DNA of 64,000 bases, from the NCBI GenBank assembly GCA_002471255.1, contig DKPP01000001.1, positions 124,001 to 188,000 on the forward strand, read 5' to 3'. This DNA is from Akkermansiaceae bacterium UBA7331 (lineage in GTDB: Bacteria; Verrucomicrobiota; Verrucomicrobiia; Verrucomicrobiales; Akkermansiaceae). This document shows, in pieces, positions 35,880 to 44,732 of this stretch (position 1 is the stretch's first letter; the number at the start of each line of letters is the position of its first letter). The notes below the pieces were generated by a model that searched no databases, was not told the DNA's origin, and was given only the letters and a program-made list of their open reading frames with translations. A program made the position numbers and the translations under genes.

Positions 35880-37853
35880 ATGAATCCTCATCATTTTAAA
35901 AGTTTAGGCATTGCAACGTTAATAGCTTCATCACTTATGTCATTAGGTATTGCCGGCCCTGAAGCGGTCAAAAACATTCAAATACCGGCTAAACCGGCTC
36001 AAGGTAAAGCCAAGCCGGTCAAATTCGGCTGGGGTGGTGAAAATAACCAAGAGTTTATGTTGGATGGTAAGCCTTTTCAAATTCGTGGAGCAGAAATGCA
36101 CCCTCAGCGTATCCCTAGAGAATACTGGAGACATCGTATTCAAATGGCTAAGGCTATGGGGTTAAATACCATTGCATTTTATGTTTTTTGGAATGATTTA
36201 GAGCAGCCTGGTGGATCATTTGATCTTAAATCCGGTAATCGTGATATAGGCGCCTTTTTAAAAATGTGCCAAGAAGAAGGCATGTGGGTGCTTTTTAGAC
36301 CCGGTCCTTACGTTTGTGGTGAATGGGATTTGGGCGGTTTGCCTTCATACCTCTTCAAGCCTGAAAAAGCTCGTCTGCGCTCCATGAGTAATCCGGAGTT
36401 CATGAAAGCTCAAGAGAGGTACTTGGAAGTGATGGCTCAGGTAGCGGAACCTTATTTGGCTAAAAATGGAGGCCCCATCCTCATGACTCAATTAGAAAAT
36501 GAGTATGGTAGCTATGATTGGAAGGAAAAACCTTACATGGAATGGCTATTAAAGTTTTGGCAGAAAAAAGGATTTGGTCCATTTTATACCTCTGACGGCA
36601 CCTCGGATTACCATTTAAATATGACCTTGCCTGATGTAGCTGTGGGCTTAGACCCGGGGTTGAATAATCAACATTGGGCGAATGCCAATAAGAACAATCC
36701 TAATGTACCTGTCTTTTCTTCTGAAACTTACCCTGGCTGGCTTCGTCACTGGGGCGAAGGTAATTGGCAACCAACTCATAGCACCGTGAATAGTGTGAAG
36801 TGGTATATGGACGAGGGGAAATCCTTTAATTTGTTTGTTTTCCATGGCGGTACGAATTTTGGATTAACTGCAGGTGCTAATGGACACGAAGGATTCCAAG
36901 AAAAGAATAAAGAGGAAACCAAGGAAGGGAAATTCCAACCTGACATCACCAGTTATGATTATGGTGCTCCTGTGGGTGAAAATGGTCTCCCAAATGAATG
37001 TTATCATCAAATGCGTGATATCATTTTAGGGAAGATTCCAAATGCGGATAAAGTGCCTAGTGTGCCGACTCCTATTCAAACGATGGAGTTGCCGGAGTTT
37101 ACTCCAAAGTTCCATGCCGGATTATGGGATAATCAATTAAAGCCAGTAGTTTCTAAATCTGCAAAGCCTGTGCATTTTGAGGCTTTTGACCAAAATCAAG
37201 GGATGGCTATTTATAAAGTGGCAGTACCGGCAGGTCCGGAAGAGAAGCTCACTTTCCCTGCGATGCATGATTATGCTCAAGTGTATTTAAATGGCAAAAA
37301 AGTGGGTGTGCTTGATCGATTAAAGCAAGAAAACTCAATCATGCTTCCGGCTCGTCAAAAACCGGGACATTTGGAAATACTGGTTGATACCTTCGGGCAC
37401 TTAAACTTCCATGTTTCTATGGAGTTTGATCGCAAAGGGATTTATGGACCTGTAAAATTAGGTGACAAAGAATTAAAGGGATGGACGATCCATCCTAAAC
37501 CGATGGAATCTAAATATATCGTCAAGGCACCGAAGGCTGAAAAACAAAATCAGGCAAGATCCGGTGCCCACTATCGAGCTATCGTCAACATTGATAACCC
37601 TCAAGATACCTTTTTGGATATGTCAAAATGGGTGAAGGGATATGTTTTTGTTAATGGTGTCAATTTAGGTCGTTATTTAAACATAGGCCCTCAATTGCGC
37701 TTATATTGGCCTGCGCCTTTTATGAAAAAGGGTAAAAACGTAGTTGATATCATCGAACTTGAATTAAATGAACCTCAACCAATCCGAGGTATGAAAGAGC
37801 GTAATATGGAACCCGGTAAAGTGAAAACCGAGAACTTAAATAACGCCTGGTAA
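35880..37853 (+). CDS. Secreted GH35 beta-galactosidase
   Basis: 657 residues. The hydrophobic N-terminus (about 8-25) looks like a signal peptide. The GH35 barrel begins at about 55 with the substrate-site segment RGAEMHPQRIPREYW. The acid/base Glu208 is in LENEYGSYD, and the likely nucleophile Glu282 is in SSETYPGWLRHWG. The jelly-roll C-terminal domains end near residue 620 with a FVNGVNLGRY...GPQ motif typical of the family. It releases terminal beta-galactose and, with the GH20 and M60 enzymes, fits mucin glycan breakdown. A good terminator follows. Confidence 0.92.
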   Translation: MNPHHFKSLGIATLIASSLMSLGIAGPEAVKNIQIPAKPAQGKAKPVKFGWGGENNQEFMLDGKPFQIRGAEMHPQRIPREYWRHRIQMAKAMGLNTIAFYVFWNDLEQPGGSFDLKSGNRDIGAFLKMCQEEGMWVLFRPGPYVCGEWDLGGLPSYLFKPEKARLRSMSNPEFMKAQERYLEVMAQVAEPYLAKNGGPILMTQLENEYGSYDWKEKPYMEWLLKFWQKKGFGPFYTSDGTSDYHLNMTLPDVAVGLDPGLNNQHWANANKNNPNVPVFSSETYPGWLRHWGEGNWQPTHSTVNSVKWYMDEGKSFNLFVFHGGTNFGLTAGANGHEGFQEKNKEETKEGKFQPDITSYDYGAPVGENGLPNECYHQMRDIILGKIPNADKVPSVPTPIQTMELPEFTPKFHAGLWDNQLKPVVSKSAKPVHFEAFDQNQGMAIYKVAVPAGPEEKLTFPAMHDYAQVYLNGKKVGVLDRLKQENSIMLPARQKPGHLEILVDTFGHLNFHVSMEFDRKGIYGPVKLGDKELKGWTIHPKPMESKYIVKAPKAEKQNQARSGAHYRAIVNIDNPQDTFLDMSKWVKGYVFVNGVNLGRYLNIGPQLRLYWPAPFMKKGKNVVDIIELELNEPQPIRGMKERNMEPGKVKTENLNNAW

Positions 37854-37880
37854 TTTATATTCCATTAATAGATATAACAA

Positions 37881-37915
37881 AAAGCTGTCTCAAATAGTTG
37901 AGACAGCTTTTTTTT
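37881..37915 (+). terminator. Rho-independent terminator of the GH35 gene
   Basis: A thirteen-base perfect stem (AAAGCTGTCTCAA at 37881-37893 with TTGAGACAGCTTT at 37898-37910) has a four-base loop, followed by T to 37915. Confidence 0.92.
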
Positions 37916-37930
37916 GCTAATAGAACTATA

Positions 37931-37964
37931 AAAAAGAGAAGGGTAAATAAACCCTTCTCTTTTT
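37931..37964 (-). terminator. Rho-independent terminator of hom-lysC
   Basis: A fourteen-base perfect stem (AAAAAGAGAAGGGT at 37931-37944 with ACCCTTCTCTTTTT at 37951-37964) carries A/T tails on both sides and so can act in both directions. It lies 20 bp after the lysC stop. Confidence 0.9.
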
Positions 37965-37984
37965 GAAGATGTAATAGGATGAGA

Positions 37985-39229
37985 TTAGATAGAAGAATCT
38001 TCTATTTCATTGATCTCATGAAGATTGAAAGCTTTGTGAACAACTTTAGCTGCTTCATCAATATCACTTTCATCAACAATCACGGCAATTTTGATTTCGG
38101 AAGTGGAAATCATACCGGTTTTGATTTTAGCGTCGGCTAATGCTTTAAAAGCAGTAGCACCTACGCCGGAATGAGATCTCATACCAATGCCCACTAAGGA
38201 TAACTTGGCAAGGCCGGCTTCTGTTTCAATCTTCACGTTTTCACCTAGTTTGGCTGCTACCGGTTTTAATGCAGCTTGAGCACGACCAAGGTCGTTTGCA
38301 TGCATTGTAAATGATTGGCGAGCTTGTCCATCATGTGCGGTATTGGCTAAAATCATATCCAAATTGATTTCAGCATCTGCCAAAGCACCGAGGATTTCAG
38401 CTGTGTAGCCGATTTGATCCGGAATGCCGGTCAAAGTTACTCGGGCTTGATTACGTTCGATTGAAATGCCACGGATGGCTACGGATTCCATTGCAGGGAG
38501 TTCTTCGTGCACGATTGTACCAGGATTATTATTCATTGAGTTGCGAACTTCAAAAACAACGCCAAATTTTTTGGCAAATTCTACTGAGCGAGATTGCATG
38601 ACCTTGGAGCCATTGGATGCCATTTCTAACATTTCGTCATAGGAAATATCATTGAGCTTCACTGCATCTTTCACGACACGTGGGTCACAGGTGTATACTC
38701 CATCAACGTCGGTGAGGATTTGGCAAACATCAGCATTTAATGCTGCGGCAATTGCAATGGCGGATAAATCGGAGCCACCACGTCCAAGTGTATGGATCAT
38801 GCCTTCTTCGGTAATACCTTGGAATCCGGCACATATCAAAATGTTGCCTTCAGCTAGGTATTTATTCATCAAAGTTGGATCAATATTGCTAATGCGACCA
38901 CGAGTATGTGAGCCAAAGGTAGTAATACCTGCTTGTGCTCCTGTGATCGACATAGCTTTAGCCCCTAATTCGTGCAAAGCCATGGACAATAAGGCAATGG
39001 ATTGTTGTTCTCCGGTTGCCATCAACACGTCAAGTTCGCGTTCACTTGGTGTTTCGGAAAATTCCTTGGCCATGCCGATTAATTTATCCGTAACTCCACT
39101 CATTGCCGAAACGACGGCAACAACTTGGTTACCTTCTTGAGATAACTCAAGAATACGCTTTGCAACATTTCTGATGCGATCAATGGTACCAACGGAAGTA
39201 CCACCGTATTTTTGTACGATTAGTGCCAT
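37985..39229 (-). CDS. lysC: Aspartate kinase
   Basis: 414 residues, monofunctional class. The kinase domain opens VQKYGGTSVGTIDRI and has GRGGSDLSA and TDVDGVYTCDPR. Two ACT domains occupy about 265-405 (GIPDQIGYTAEILG, GIGMRSHSGVGATAF), which normally give feedback inhibition by lysine and/or threonine. It makes aspartyl-phosphate, the entry to lysine, threonine and methionine. It lies 15 bp after hom and is the last gene of the pair. Confidence 0.96.
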   Translation of the reverse strand: MALIVQKYGGTSVGTIDRIRNVAKRILELSQEGNQVVAVVSAMSGVTDKLIGMAKEFSETPSERELDVLMATGEQQSIALLSMALHELGAKAMSITGAQAGITTFGSHTRGRISNIDPTLMNKYLAEGNILICAGFQGITEEGMIHTLGRGGSDLSAIAIAAALNADVCQILTDVDGVYTCDPRVVKDAVKLNDISYDEMLEMASNGSKVMQSRSVEFAKKFGVVFEVRNSMNNNPGTIVHEELPAMESVAIRGISIERNQARVTLTGIPDQIGYTAEILGALADAEINLDMILANTAHDGQARQSFTMHANDLGRAQAALKPVAAKLGENVKIETEAGLAKLSLVGIGMRSHSGVGATAFKALADAKIKTGMISTSEIKIAVIVDESDIDEAAKVVHKAFNLHEINEIEDSSI

Positions 39230-39244
39230 TTATTGTGGTTGTAA

Positions 39245-40573
39245 TTAGGGGTTTGGTAAAAGATTTTCAATGCGAATCACACTAGGATTTGGTCGGATGT
39301 AGGCTAGCTCGGCGATGTCATTAAGTGCCATTTGAAGCTGACCCCATGGGCATTCATGGAGCATGAATACTAGGTCGTTCCATACCATTCCGGTTTCGTC
39401 CTGTGAGTTTTTCGAAGATGATGTGGCAGAAATGCCAATGCCATATAAAGCTAAAATGCGGGCTAGCTCTGCGATCACACCTGGTTGGTCAGCCACTTGG
39501 AAGCGCACATAATATGGGCTAGTCGTATCCTCGATCGACATAATCTCACATTTTGTCGCATAAGGGTGGAAGCCCGTGTGAAACTCAGGATGTCGGCTTT
39601 CTCTCATCGCCGTGATGATGTCTGCGATTACTGCCGATGCCGTAGGCATCTTGCCGGCACCGCGACCATAGAAAAGAGTTTCACCAACGATGTCCCCTGT
39701 GACCGCAATGGCGTTAAATACACCATTTACTGATGCTAAGATATGCGAATTTGGTACGAAACAAGGTTGCACACGTAATTCGATCGCATCTTTGCCATTT
39801 TCGTGTTTACGAATGATGACTAAAAGTTTAATGGTATAACCTAATTGTTTGGCAAAGGCAAAATCCTTTTTGCTGATGTTTTCAATACCATTTACGAAAA
39901 TTTTGTCCGGAGAAATTGTTTTGCCAAAGGCTAACATTGCCAAAATGAGAGCTTTATGAGCTGCATCCCATCCATTAACATCCAAAGTAGGATCATCTTC
40001 CGCAAAACCAAGCTCGCGGGCTTGTGTAAGTGCTACATCATAATCCGTATCATCCTCTCCCATTGAGGAAAGAATGTAATTCGACGTTCCGTTGATAATA
40101 CCTACGATTGACGTGATATGATTGCAAATGAGGGAACTTTGAAGGCTGTGAATGATAGGAATACCACCGCCTGCCGATGCTTCGAAATAAATAGGAATAC
40201 CGGATTGTGCTGACAATTTGAAAATCTCGGCACCATGTTCCGCAAGTAATGCCTTATTGCCGGTTACAACAGGTTTTCCAGCCTTTAATGCGGCTGTTAC
40301 CAATTGATAAGCTTGAGTCGTGCCTCCGATTAGTTCGACAATGATATCGATAGCAGGGTCATTTACCAATTCTTCCCAATTGTCCGTAAGTAATTCATTG
40401 GGGATGATTACATCTCTTTTCTTGTCCAAATCGCGAACGGCGATTTTTTTAACAGCAAAAGGAATCTTAGCTCTAGCCTCTAATAAAGTATTATTGTCTC
40501 GAAGCGCTTCATAAACCCCTGAGCCTACAGTACCAAGGCCGGCTAGACCTAATTGTATCAATTGTTCCGTCAT
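39245..40573 (-). CDS. hom: Homoserine dehydrogenase
   Basis: 442 residues with the C-terminal ACT domain (about 355-430, VADQPGVIAELARI). The NAD(P) domain has GLAGLGTVGSGVYEAL. The catalytic domain has the signature GFAEDDPTLDVNGWDAAHK with the active-site Lys and Asp. It converts aspartate semialdehyde to homoserine. It is transcribed first, with lysC 15 bp downstream, so the two enzymes of the aspartate branch share a transcript. Confidence 0.95.
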   Translation of the reverse strand: MTEQLIQLGLAGLGTVGSGVYEALRDNNTLLEARAKIPFAVKKIAVRDLDKKRDVIIPNELLTDNWEELVNDPAIDIIVELIGGTTQAYQLVTAALKAGKPVVTGNKALLAEHGAEIFKLSAQSGIPIYFEASAGGGIPIIHSLQSSLICNHITSIVGIINGTSNYILSSMGEDDTDYDVALTQARELGFAEDDPTLDVNGWDAAHKALILAMLAFGKTISPDKIFVNGIENISKKDFAFAKQLGYTIKLLVIIRKHENGKDAIELRVQPCFVPNSHILASVNGVFNAIAVTGDIVGETLFYGRGAGKMPTASAVIADIITAMRESRHPEFHTGFHPYATKCEIMSIEDTTSPYYVRFQVADQPGVIAELARILALYGIGISATSSSKNSQDETGMVWNDLVFMLHECPWGQLQMALNDIAELAYIRPNPSVIRIENLLPNP

Positions 40574-40773
40574 TATTGCGCGCCAATTATGCAGATTTTA
40601 ACTTATTTGGCAAGTTATTCCTATGAAATCAAGTCACTTGACCTAAAATGTATTGCATTAGAATCAATATTGTCTAATGAAAATCTTACAAAATAAATGT
40701 ATCCTATTAAAAATCAGTAGGCAAATAACACAAAAAAACACATCAGGAGCGAATCTAATGCTATTGAGATGAG

Positions 40774-40804
40774 AAATAAGAAAAATGCATGATGATTCTT
40801 ATTT
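40774..40804 (-). terminator. Possible weak terminator of the 40826 gene
   Basis: A nine-base stem, AAATAAGAA at 40774-40782 with TTCTTATTT at 40796-40804, is entirely A/T-rich except for two G-C pairs. It lies just past the stop of the 40826-41419 gene. The T-tract is weak, so it may be chance in this AT-rich region. Confidence 0.3.
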
Positions 40805-40825
40805 GCTTATCAAGCTATGGCATTC

Positions 40826-41419
40826 CTATGAATTATTATCTTTTGAATCAATTTTAGATTTTTTATTCAGCTCTTCCTTGGCGAAATCCCTGATTTTTTC
40901 ATATACGCCAGGTATGTAAATATCTCTTATTGGTAAATCAAAAATATCTGGATAATCAGCCAATTGCTTATCACCATTTTGTAATTCGATTAGTCTTTCG
41001 TTCATATTTGGTATGACATCGAATTTTTCATTTTTATCTAAATAATTAAGCTTTTTCAGCAAAGAGGTCACATGTCTTGAAGAGTCTATTTGGTAAAATG
41101 ACGGATCTAGATAATAGATATAAGCATCAAGAAATAGAGCCTTTTTTACAAGATTTTGAGTGCGATCTTTAGCAAAGTTATTTTTTTCATTTAATTCTTG
41201 TTTTTGCTCTAGTTGTAAAAATAAGTTGAGTGATAATTCTCTCCATAATTTTGCAGATAAACGATCATTGGTGTCACCTTCTTCACTTACAACATCAAGA
41301 TATTGATAACTTTCTTTTGTATGGGTTACGCCTGTTTGATAGCCGATTTTCCACGACACTAGTATCAATAGGATAAGTAGAATACAGCTAATTATGATAT
41401 ATATGATTCTTTTTGCCAT
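40826..41419 (-). CDS. Hypothetical membrane-anchored protein
   Basis: 197 residues. One N-terminal helix (about 5-27) is followed by a charged soluble region with many Lys, Asp, Glu, Asn and Gln, probably outside the cytoplasm. No family is recognised. The region about 45-110 (RLSAKLWRELSLNLFLQLEQKQEL) looks helical. It is the last gene of a run of short minus-strand genes and is AT-richer than hom. A good start ATG at 41419 fits the membrane segment. Confidence 0.6.
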   Translation of the reverse strand: MAKRIIYIIISCILLILLILVSWKIGYQTGVTHTKESYQYLDVVSEEGDTNDRLSAKLWRELSLNLFLQLEQKQELNEKNNFAKDRTQNLVKKALFLDAYIYYLDPSFYQIDSSRHVTSLLKKLNYLDKNEKFDVIPNMNERLIELQNGDKQLADYPDIFDLPIRDIYIPGVYEKIRDFAKEELNKKSKIDSKDNNS

Positions 41420-41489
41420 TGTTAGTTTGTTTTTTTGTGTTTCTCTTTACGTTTACTCAACGTTATTAATAATAGATCCTGTTGTCCTA

Positions 41490-41533
41490 TCGTTTCACTT
41501 GTTATTTGGATACGAATTTAGAAAGTGATAAGA
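41490..41533 (-). repeat. Copy 1 of a short duplicated sequence (partner at 42074-42118)
   Basis: The segment around ACTTGTTATTTGGATACGAA and the following TTTAGAAAGTGATAA matches ACTTGTTTATTTTGATTACG and ACTTAGAAAGATAAT in copy 2, with small gaps. On the minus strand copy 1 spans the stop of the 36-codon ORF and the leader of the next gene. Confidence 0.5.
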
Positions 41534-41628
41534 TCACCAAGCAATATCATCATAATTATTGCCGTCAATATGGCAAGAATTATACATTGAATAATTGATA
41601 AAAATATTTTTTTCGGTTTTTTTGACAT
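41518..41628 (-). CDS. Possible 36-residue single-helix membrane protein
   Basis: ATG at 41628 to TAA at 41518. The peptide starts MSKKPKKIFLSIIQ and is then almost entirely hydrophobic (IILAILTAIIMMILLGD), ending in a short polar tail. A basic N-terminus plus one helix is typical of small membrane proteins, and the positive-inside pattern argues against chance. It fits between two genes on the same strand, with 19 bp to the upstream gene. There is no homology support, so it is tentative. Confidence 0.4.
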   Translation of the reverse strand: MSKKPKKIFLSIIQCIILAILTAIIMMILLGDLITF

Positions 41629-41647
41629 CGTGCGTATATTTAATTAG

Positions 41648-42046
41648 TTATAGTAAAAAATTTCTATATCGTGTAGGTATTTGATCCTTATCAAATTCTA
41701 TTATTTCCTTCTCTGTAGGAGGAAATGGTAAACTATTAGAACGAATTGCCTCTGCGATTCGAAGAAGAGCTTTGAGCCCTTTCTCATTGCACCATTGGTT
41801 TTTATTATCTCCAGGAAAATGATCTTCTATCAAGTAAGCCAATCTTTGAATTAATCTCTCATAGGGATCTACTAGTTTAGCATTCATGAAATCATCCCAT
41901 GCGAAATCAGCCAATGAAGGATCACCATAGACTGATTTTTCAATTAACTCTGCGATTTCCCTCCGTCCAAAAACAATCGGATCCGATTTGGTAAGCCTAT
42001 CATAGAATTTATTCAGTAACATTTTTATTATCGCCATTATGTTCAT
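41648..42046 (-). CDS. Hypothetical small soluble protein, immunity-like pattern
   Basis: 132 residues, no membrane segment. The central WDDFMNAKLVDPYERLIQRL followed by a C-terminal NQWCNEKGLKALLRIAEAIR is reminiscent of small immunity-type proteins in which a WDDF stretch precedes a W/Y-C-x-E-G-helix ending. I did not confirm this and cannot name a family. No toxin gene is next to it. It lies within the AT-rich accessory block, and its leader carries copy 2 of the short repeat. Confidence 0.55.
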   Translation of the reverse strand: MNIMAIIKMLLNKFYDRLTKSDPIVFGRREIAELIEKSVYGDPSLADFAWDDFMNAKLVDPYERLIQRLAYLIEDHFPGDNKNQWCNEKGLKALLRIAEAIRSNSLPFPPTEKEIIEFDKDQIPTRYRNFLL

Positions 42047-42543
42047 ATTCTGATTAGCATCAATATGGTTAAATTCGGTTCTACTTGTTTATTTTGATTA
42101 CGAACTTAGAAAGATAATCTTCCTTTGATGAGTTTCTTACTAAGCTCAATCTATTTGTATTGTATCACTATTAAATATCCCTTTTATCCATATTTTTCAT
42201 TCTTCCGAAAATAGGTACTTCTTGCTATAATGTTATTATAATACGAAAAAATAATATTAAGGCAAGAAAACAACAAATTAATTCACATTTTAATTACAGT
42301 TGATCGTATTTTTCTATTTTATCTATAAAAAATGTTGTATTAACTTGTCACTTACATTTATCTAAATATATAATAATACAACATAATTATTGATGCAATC
42401 ATTGATAAGTATAAATATTTGCATCTCAGAATAAAACTGAACCCTGCATCTTGGTCGTAATATCGAGCATTAAATTTAAAAAATATACCAAAAAATGTAA
42501 ACGTAATAATGCTTCGAACTATTAAAATTATATAAATACCTAT
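42047..42543. other. AT-rich gap without a recognisable gene
   Basis: About 500 bp, very AT-rich, with long A/T runs and stops in all frames. It includes copy 2 of the short repeat at 42074-42118. I see no RNA gene or clear hairpin. Confidence 0.6.
42074..42118 (-). repeat. Copy 2 of a short duplicated sequence (partner at 41490-41533)
   Basis: This is the partner of the segment at 41490-41533, lying in the upstream leader of the 41648 gene. It suggests local duplication within the accessory block. Confidence 0.5.
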
Positions 42544-43104
42544 TTATAAGTAAATTGTGAACTTTTCGATAAGATGATTTCCTTTAGAAAATGTTAAAAA
42601 CGCAAACAAAATAATTAGAAAAGAAATAATTGTCTCAATAAATCTTCTTCTAGTTTTTATAAAAAAATCATTTTTTGCGTCCATATGGTCGATTATTTTT
42701 AATTTTTCTTCTTCATTAGTAACAAATGATAATTGTGGTAAAATTCCATTTATTTGATATATAATTAAAGATAATATGATTACAATGCATGAAAATAAAT
42801 CCAATGATATTGATTGTGTTTTGTGACTATTGATTGATATGAAAGTAATTAAAAGCACTATTGCATAGATCAATATTTTTGCTGCATTAAATTTTTCGTT
42901 ATAAATATTAACAAGACAAAGATCGTTCTGTGTTTTGTGTATTTCAGGAATAATCAGCTCCTTATCAAAAAAACTAAATATTTTATTCACTTTTTTGTCA
43001 TCACCCACAGCTTTTCCTGGGTATAACTTAACAATCTCTCCATCTTCAAATATCACTTTGATAGGAAAAATATCACAATTTCTTATAATCATATTTTTAT
43101 TCAT
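42544..43104 (-). CDS. Hypothetical membrane protein (3 helices)
   Basis: 186 residues. A soluble N-terminus (about 1-70) is followed by two adjacent hydrophobic helices (about 75-92 and 102-118), a charged stretch with KTRRRFIE, and a third helix (about 157-172). The family is unknown. The N-terminal region (NCDIFPIKVIFEDGEIVKLYPGK) may fold as a small beta domain. Very AT-rich, like its neighbours. Confidence 0.55.
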   Translation of the reverse strand: MNKNMIIRNCDIFPIKVIFEDGEIVKLYPGKAVGDDKKVNKIFSFFDKELIIPEIHKTQNDLCLVNIYNEKFNAAKILIYAIVLLITFISINSHKTQSISLDLFSCIVIILSLIIYQINGILPQLSFVTNEEEKLKIIDHMDAKNDFFIKTRRRFIETIISFLIILFAFLTFSKGNHLIEKFTIYL

Positions 43105-43169
43105 CTATAGAAGTAGCGACGATATCATTCTTGATTATTGAATAACAATCAATAGATTATTATTAAGCC

Positions 43170-43670
43170 CTATTCTTTATGGTAATATCCCAACAGATTC
43201 GATTCGGAATCGAATAGAAAATAGTAAGTTTCCATTCCTTCAAAGGCCCCAAATGAGCTGTTAGCTTGCTCCCATCTAGGTTGCGTTGAGCGTGTATCAA
43301 TATATGCAATATCGGATTTATTATATTTTTTATTAAACCATTTAACTTCATTAAAATCTATATCAGTAATTTTAAATTTAGTAGTTTCCTTTAGATGATT
43401 AATATAATCATCGTCCGGTAGCCAATTGCGATCTCTCGTATATTGTTGATTTAAAACATGAAGTTCTATGAGGGTTTTAGGTTGTTTACTTAAAATATCC
43501 TCCATAGCTGAATTGGTCAAACGGTATGGTCCGTATATAAAGAATGAAAGCCAAATATATACAGGAATCAGTGCCCATGCAAAAAACCACAGTGTAAAAA
43601 GAAGAGGAAATAATAGAATTAAAAACCACTTTAGTATTTTTTTAATTTTTATTTTTGTGTTGTTTTTCAT
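43170..43670 (-). CDS. Hypothetical membrane-anchored protein
   Basis: 166 residues. A basic N-terminus (MKNNTKIKIKKILKW) leads into a long hydrophobic stretch (about 15-47), enough for one long or two short helices. A soluble tail with several Trp and Tyr residues follows. The family is not recognised. The stop is 65 bp from the 42544 gene, and 18 bp separate it from the upstream repeat protein, so these genes are probably co-transcribed. Confidence 0.55.
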   Translation of the reverse strand: MKNNTKIKIKKILKWFLILLFPLLFTLWFFAWALIPVYIWLSFFIYGPYRLTNSAMEDILSKQPKTLIELHVLNQQYTRDRNWLPDDDYINHLKETTKFKITDIDFNEVKWFNKKYNKSDIAYIDTRSTQPRWEQANSSFGAFEGMETYYFLFDSESNLLGYYHKE

Positions 43671-43688
43671 ATTTTGCTTTGTTGGGTT

Positions 43689-44537
43689 TTATTCGCGATT
43701 CCGATATTTTATGAAGATTGGAATGAAATTATCAATTACTGTATTGATTGTTTCAACGTGGTCCTCAAAACTTGTCCCTTTGTGAAATATAAATTGAATT
43801 GATTCAACGCAAGAGCCCCAATCAGCTTTTGTATTTAGAAAGAATGCCTTCGCCCTATGATTGTCTATGCTTCTGATGATTTCATAGCCCTCCCTTTTAG
43901 AGATAGTCATGTACCATGCATTTCTGAAATAATCAGTTAGAATGACTTCTTTTGGTGACGTAAATCCTCTGGGTACATAAGTGTCTTTACATATATAAGA
44001 ATACGAACTCGCTTTGATAGTCAAAGTTCCGGAATAATTGTGTATAATAAGCCAATGGTAATTTTCCTCCGTTAAAGGAAAAAGAAACTTCTGATTAGGG
44101 AGTACAATTCCACTTTCCGGGGAAATAAAAAAGGCAGCGGGATAACTAATTGTACATACAGAAGAATGGTAGTTGCTTTCTAATCCGCCTCCAAAGGTGA
44201 GCCAATAATCTGGTTGTTTCTCAGTTGCCATGATGCGAGGGGGAATGAAAAAGGCAGAGGGGTAACTATTTATAAATAAATGAGCGTTTAAGTAGTTTTC
44301 TAATTTGCCTCCAAATTTGACCCAAGAATCTGATTGCGGCATAGTTACCATTTCGCGATGGATAGTAAAAAATGCAGAGGGATAATTAATTGTAAACAAA
44401 TTAGCGTTTAAATCGTTTTCTAATCTGTTTTCAAATTCGTTCCCATAATCTGATTGTTGCTCAGTTGCTATGACGTGAGGGCATGCAATGCAGAATGTTA
44501 TACATGCAATCTTGATTAATAGTTTTTGCATATTCAT
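43689..44537 (-). CDS. Secreted protein with three 40-residue tandem repeats
   Basis: 282 residues. A signal peptide (about 1-24, ending PHVIA) is followed by three repeats of exactly 40 residues (about 25-144), each with a D-x-W/Y...F-G-G/N...LE-N...INYPSAFF-like core (SAFF at 54 and 94, AAFF at 134). The remaining 140 residues form a Trp/Tyr-rich domain with Cys residues at about 184 and 244, and no known motif. The repeat period at DNA level is 120 bp. The function is unknown; the export signal and repeats suggest an envelope or secreted role. Confidence 0.6.
   Translation of the reverse strand: MNMQKLLIKIACITFCIACPHVIATEQQSDYGNEFENRLENDLNANLFTINYPSAFFTIHREMVTMPQSDSWVKFGGKLENYLNAHLFINSYPSAFFIPPRIMATEKQPDYWLTFGGGLESNYHSSVCTISYPAAFFISPESGIVLPNQKFLFPLTEENYHWLIIHNYSGTLTIKASSYSYICKDTYVPRGFTSPKEVILTDYFRNAWYMTISKREGYEIIRSIDNHRAKAFFLNTKADWGSCVESIQFIFHKGTSFEDHVETINTVIDNFIPIFIKYRNRE
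44106..44465 (-). repeat. Three in-frame 120-bp tandem repeats
   Basis: They are visible directly because the same pattern recurs every 120 bases (compare 44221, 44341 and 44461: TCAGTTGCCATGATGCGAGG, ATAGTTACCATTTCGCGATG and TCAGTTGCTATGACGTGAGG). The copies are diverged but stay in frame and encode the 40-residue repeats of the gene above. Confidence 0.75.
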
Positions 44538-44732
44538 AGTAAGATGAGAATTGTTTATGTTATTCTATTAGGATTTGAATAAGTTAGGTCAAGTTCTTTA
44601 GGGTGTTTATGTAGAGAATAATATCAAGTGTGATATGTTATGCCCACGACGTGTTCAATTTTTAAATTATAATAAATATTGGTGGTAGTTAGTGATGTGC
44701 TATTTTCTTGATAAAAATTTCTAATTCGTTGT

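Noticed and set aside
44106..44465. Evenly spaced repeats that could suggest a CRISPR-like array
   Set aside because: The repeats are in frame, diverged and 120 bp long with no constant spacers; they encode the 40-residue protein repeats.
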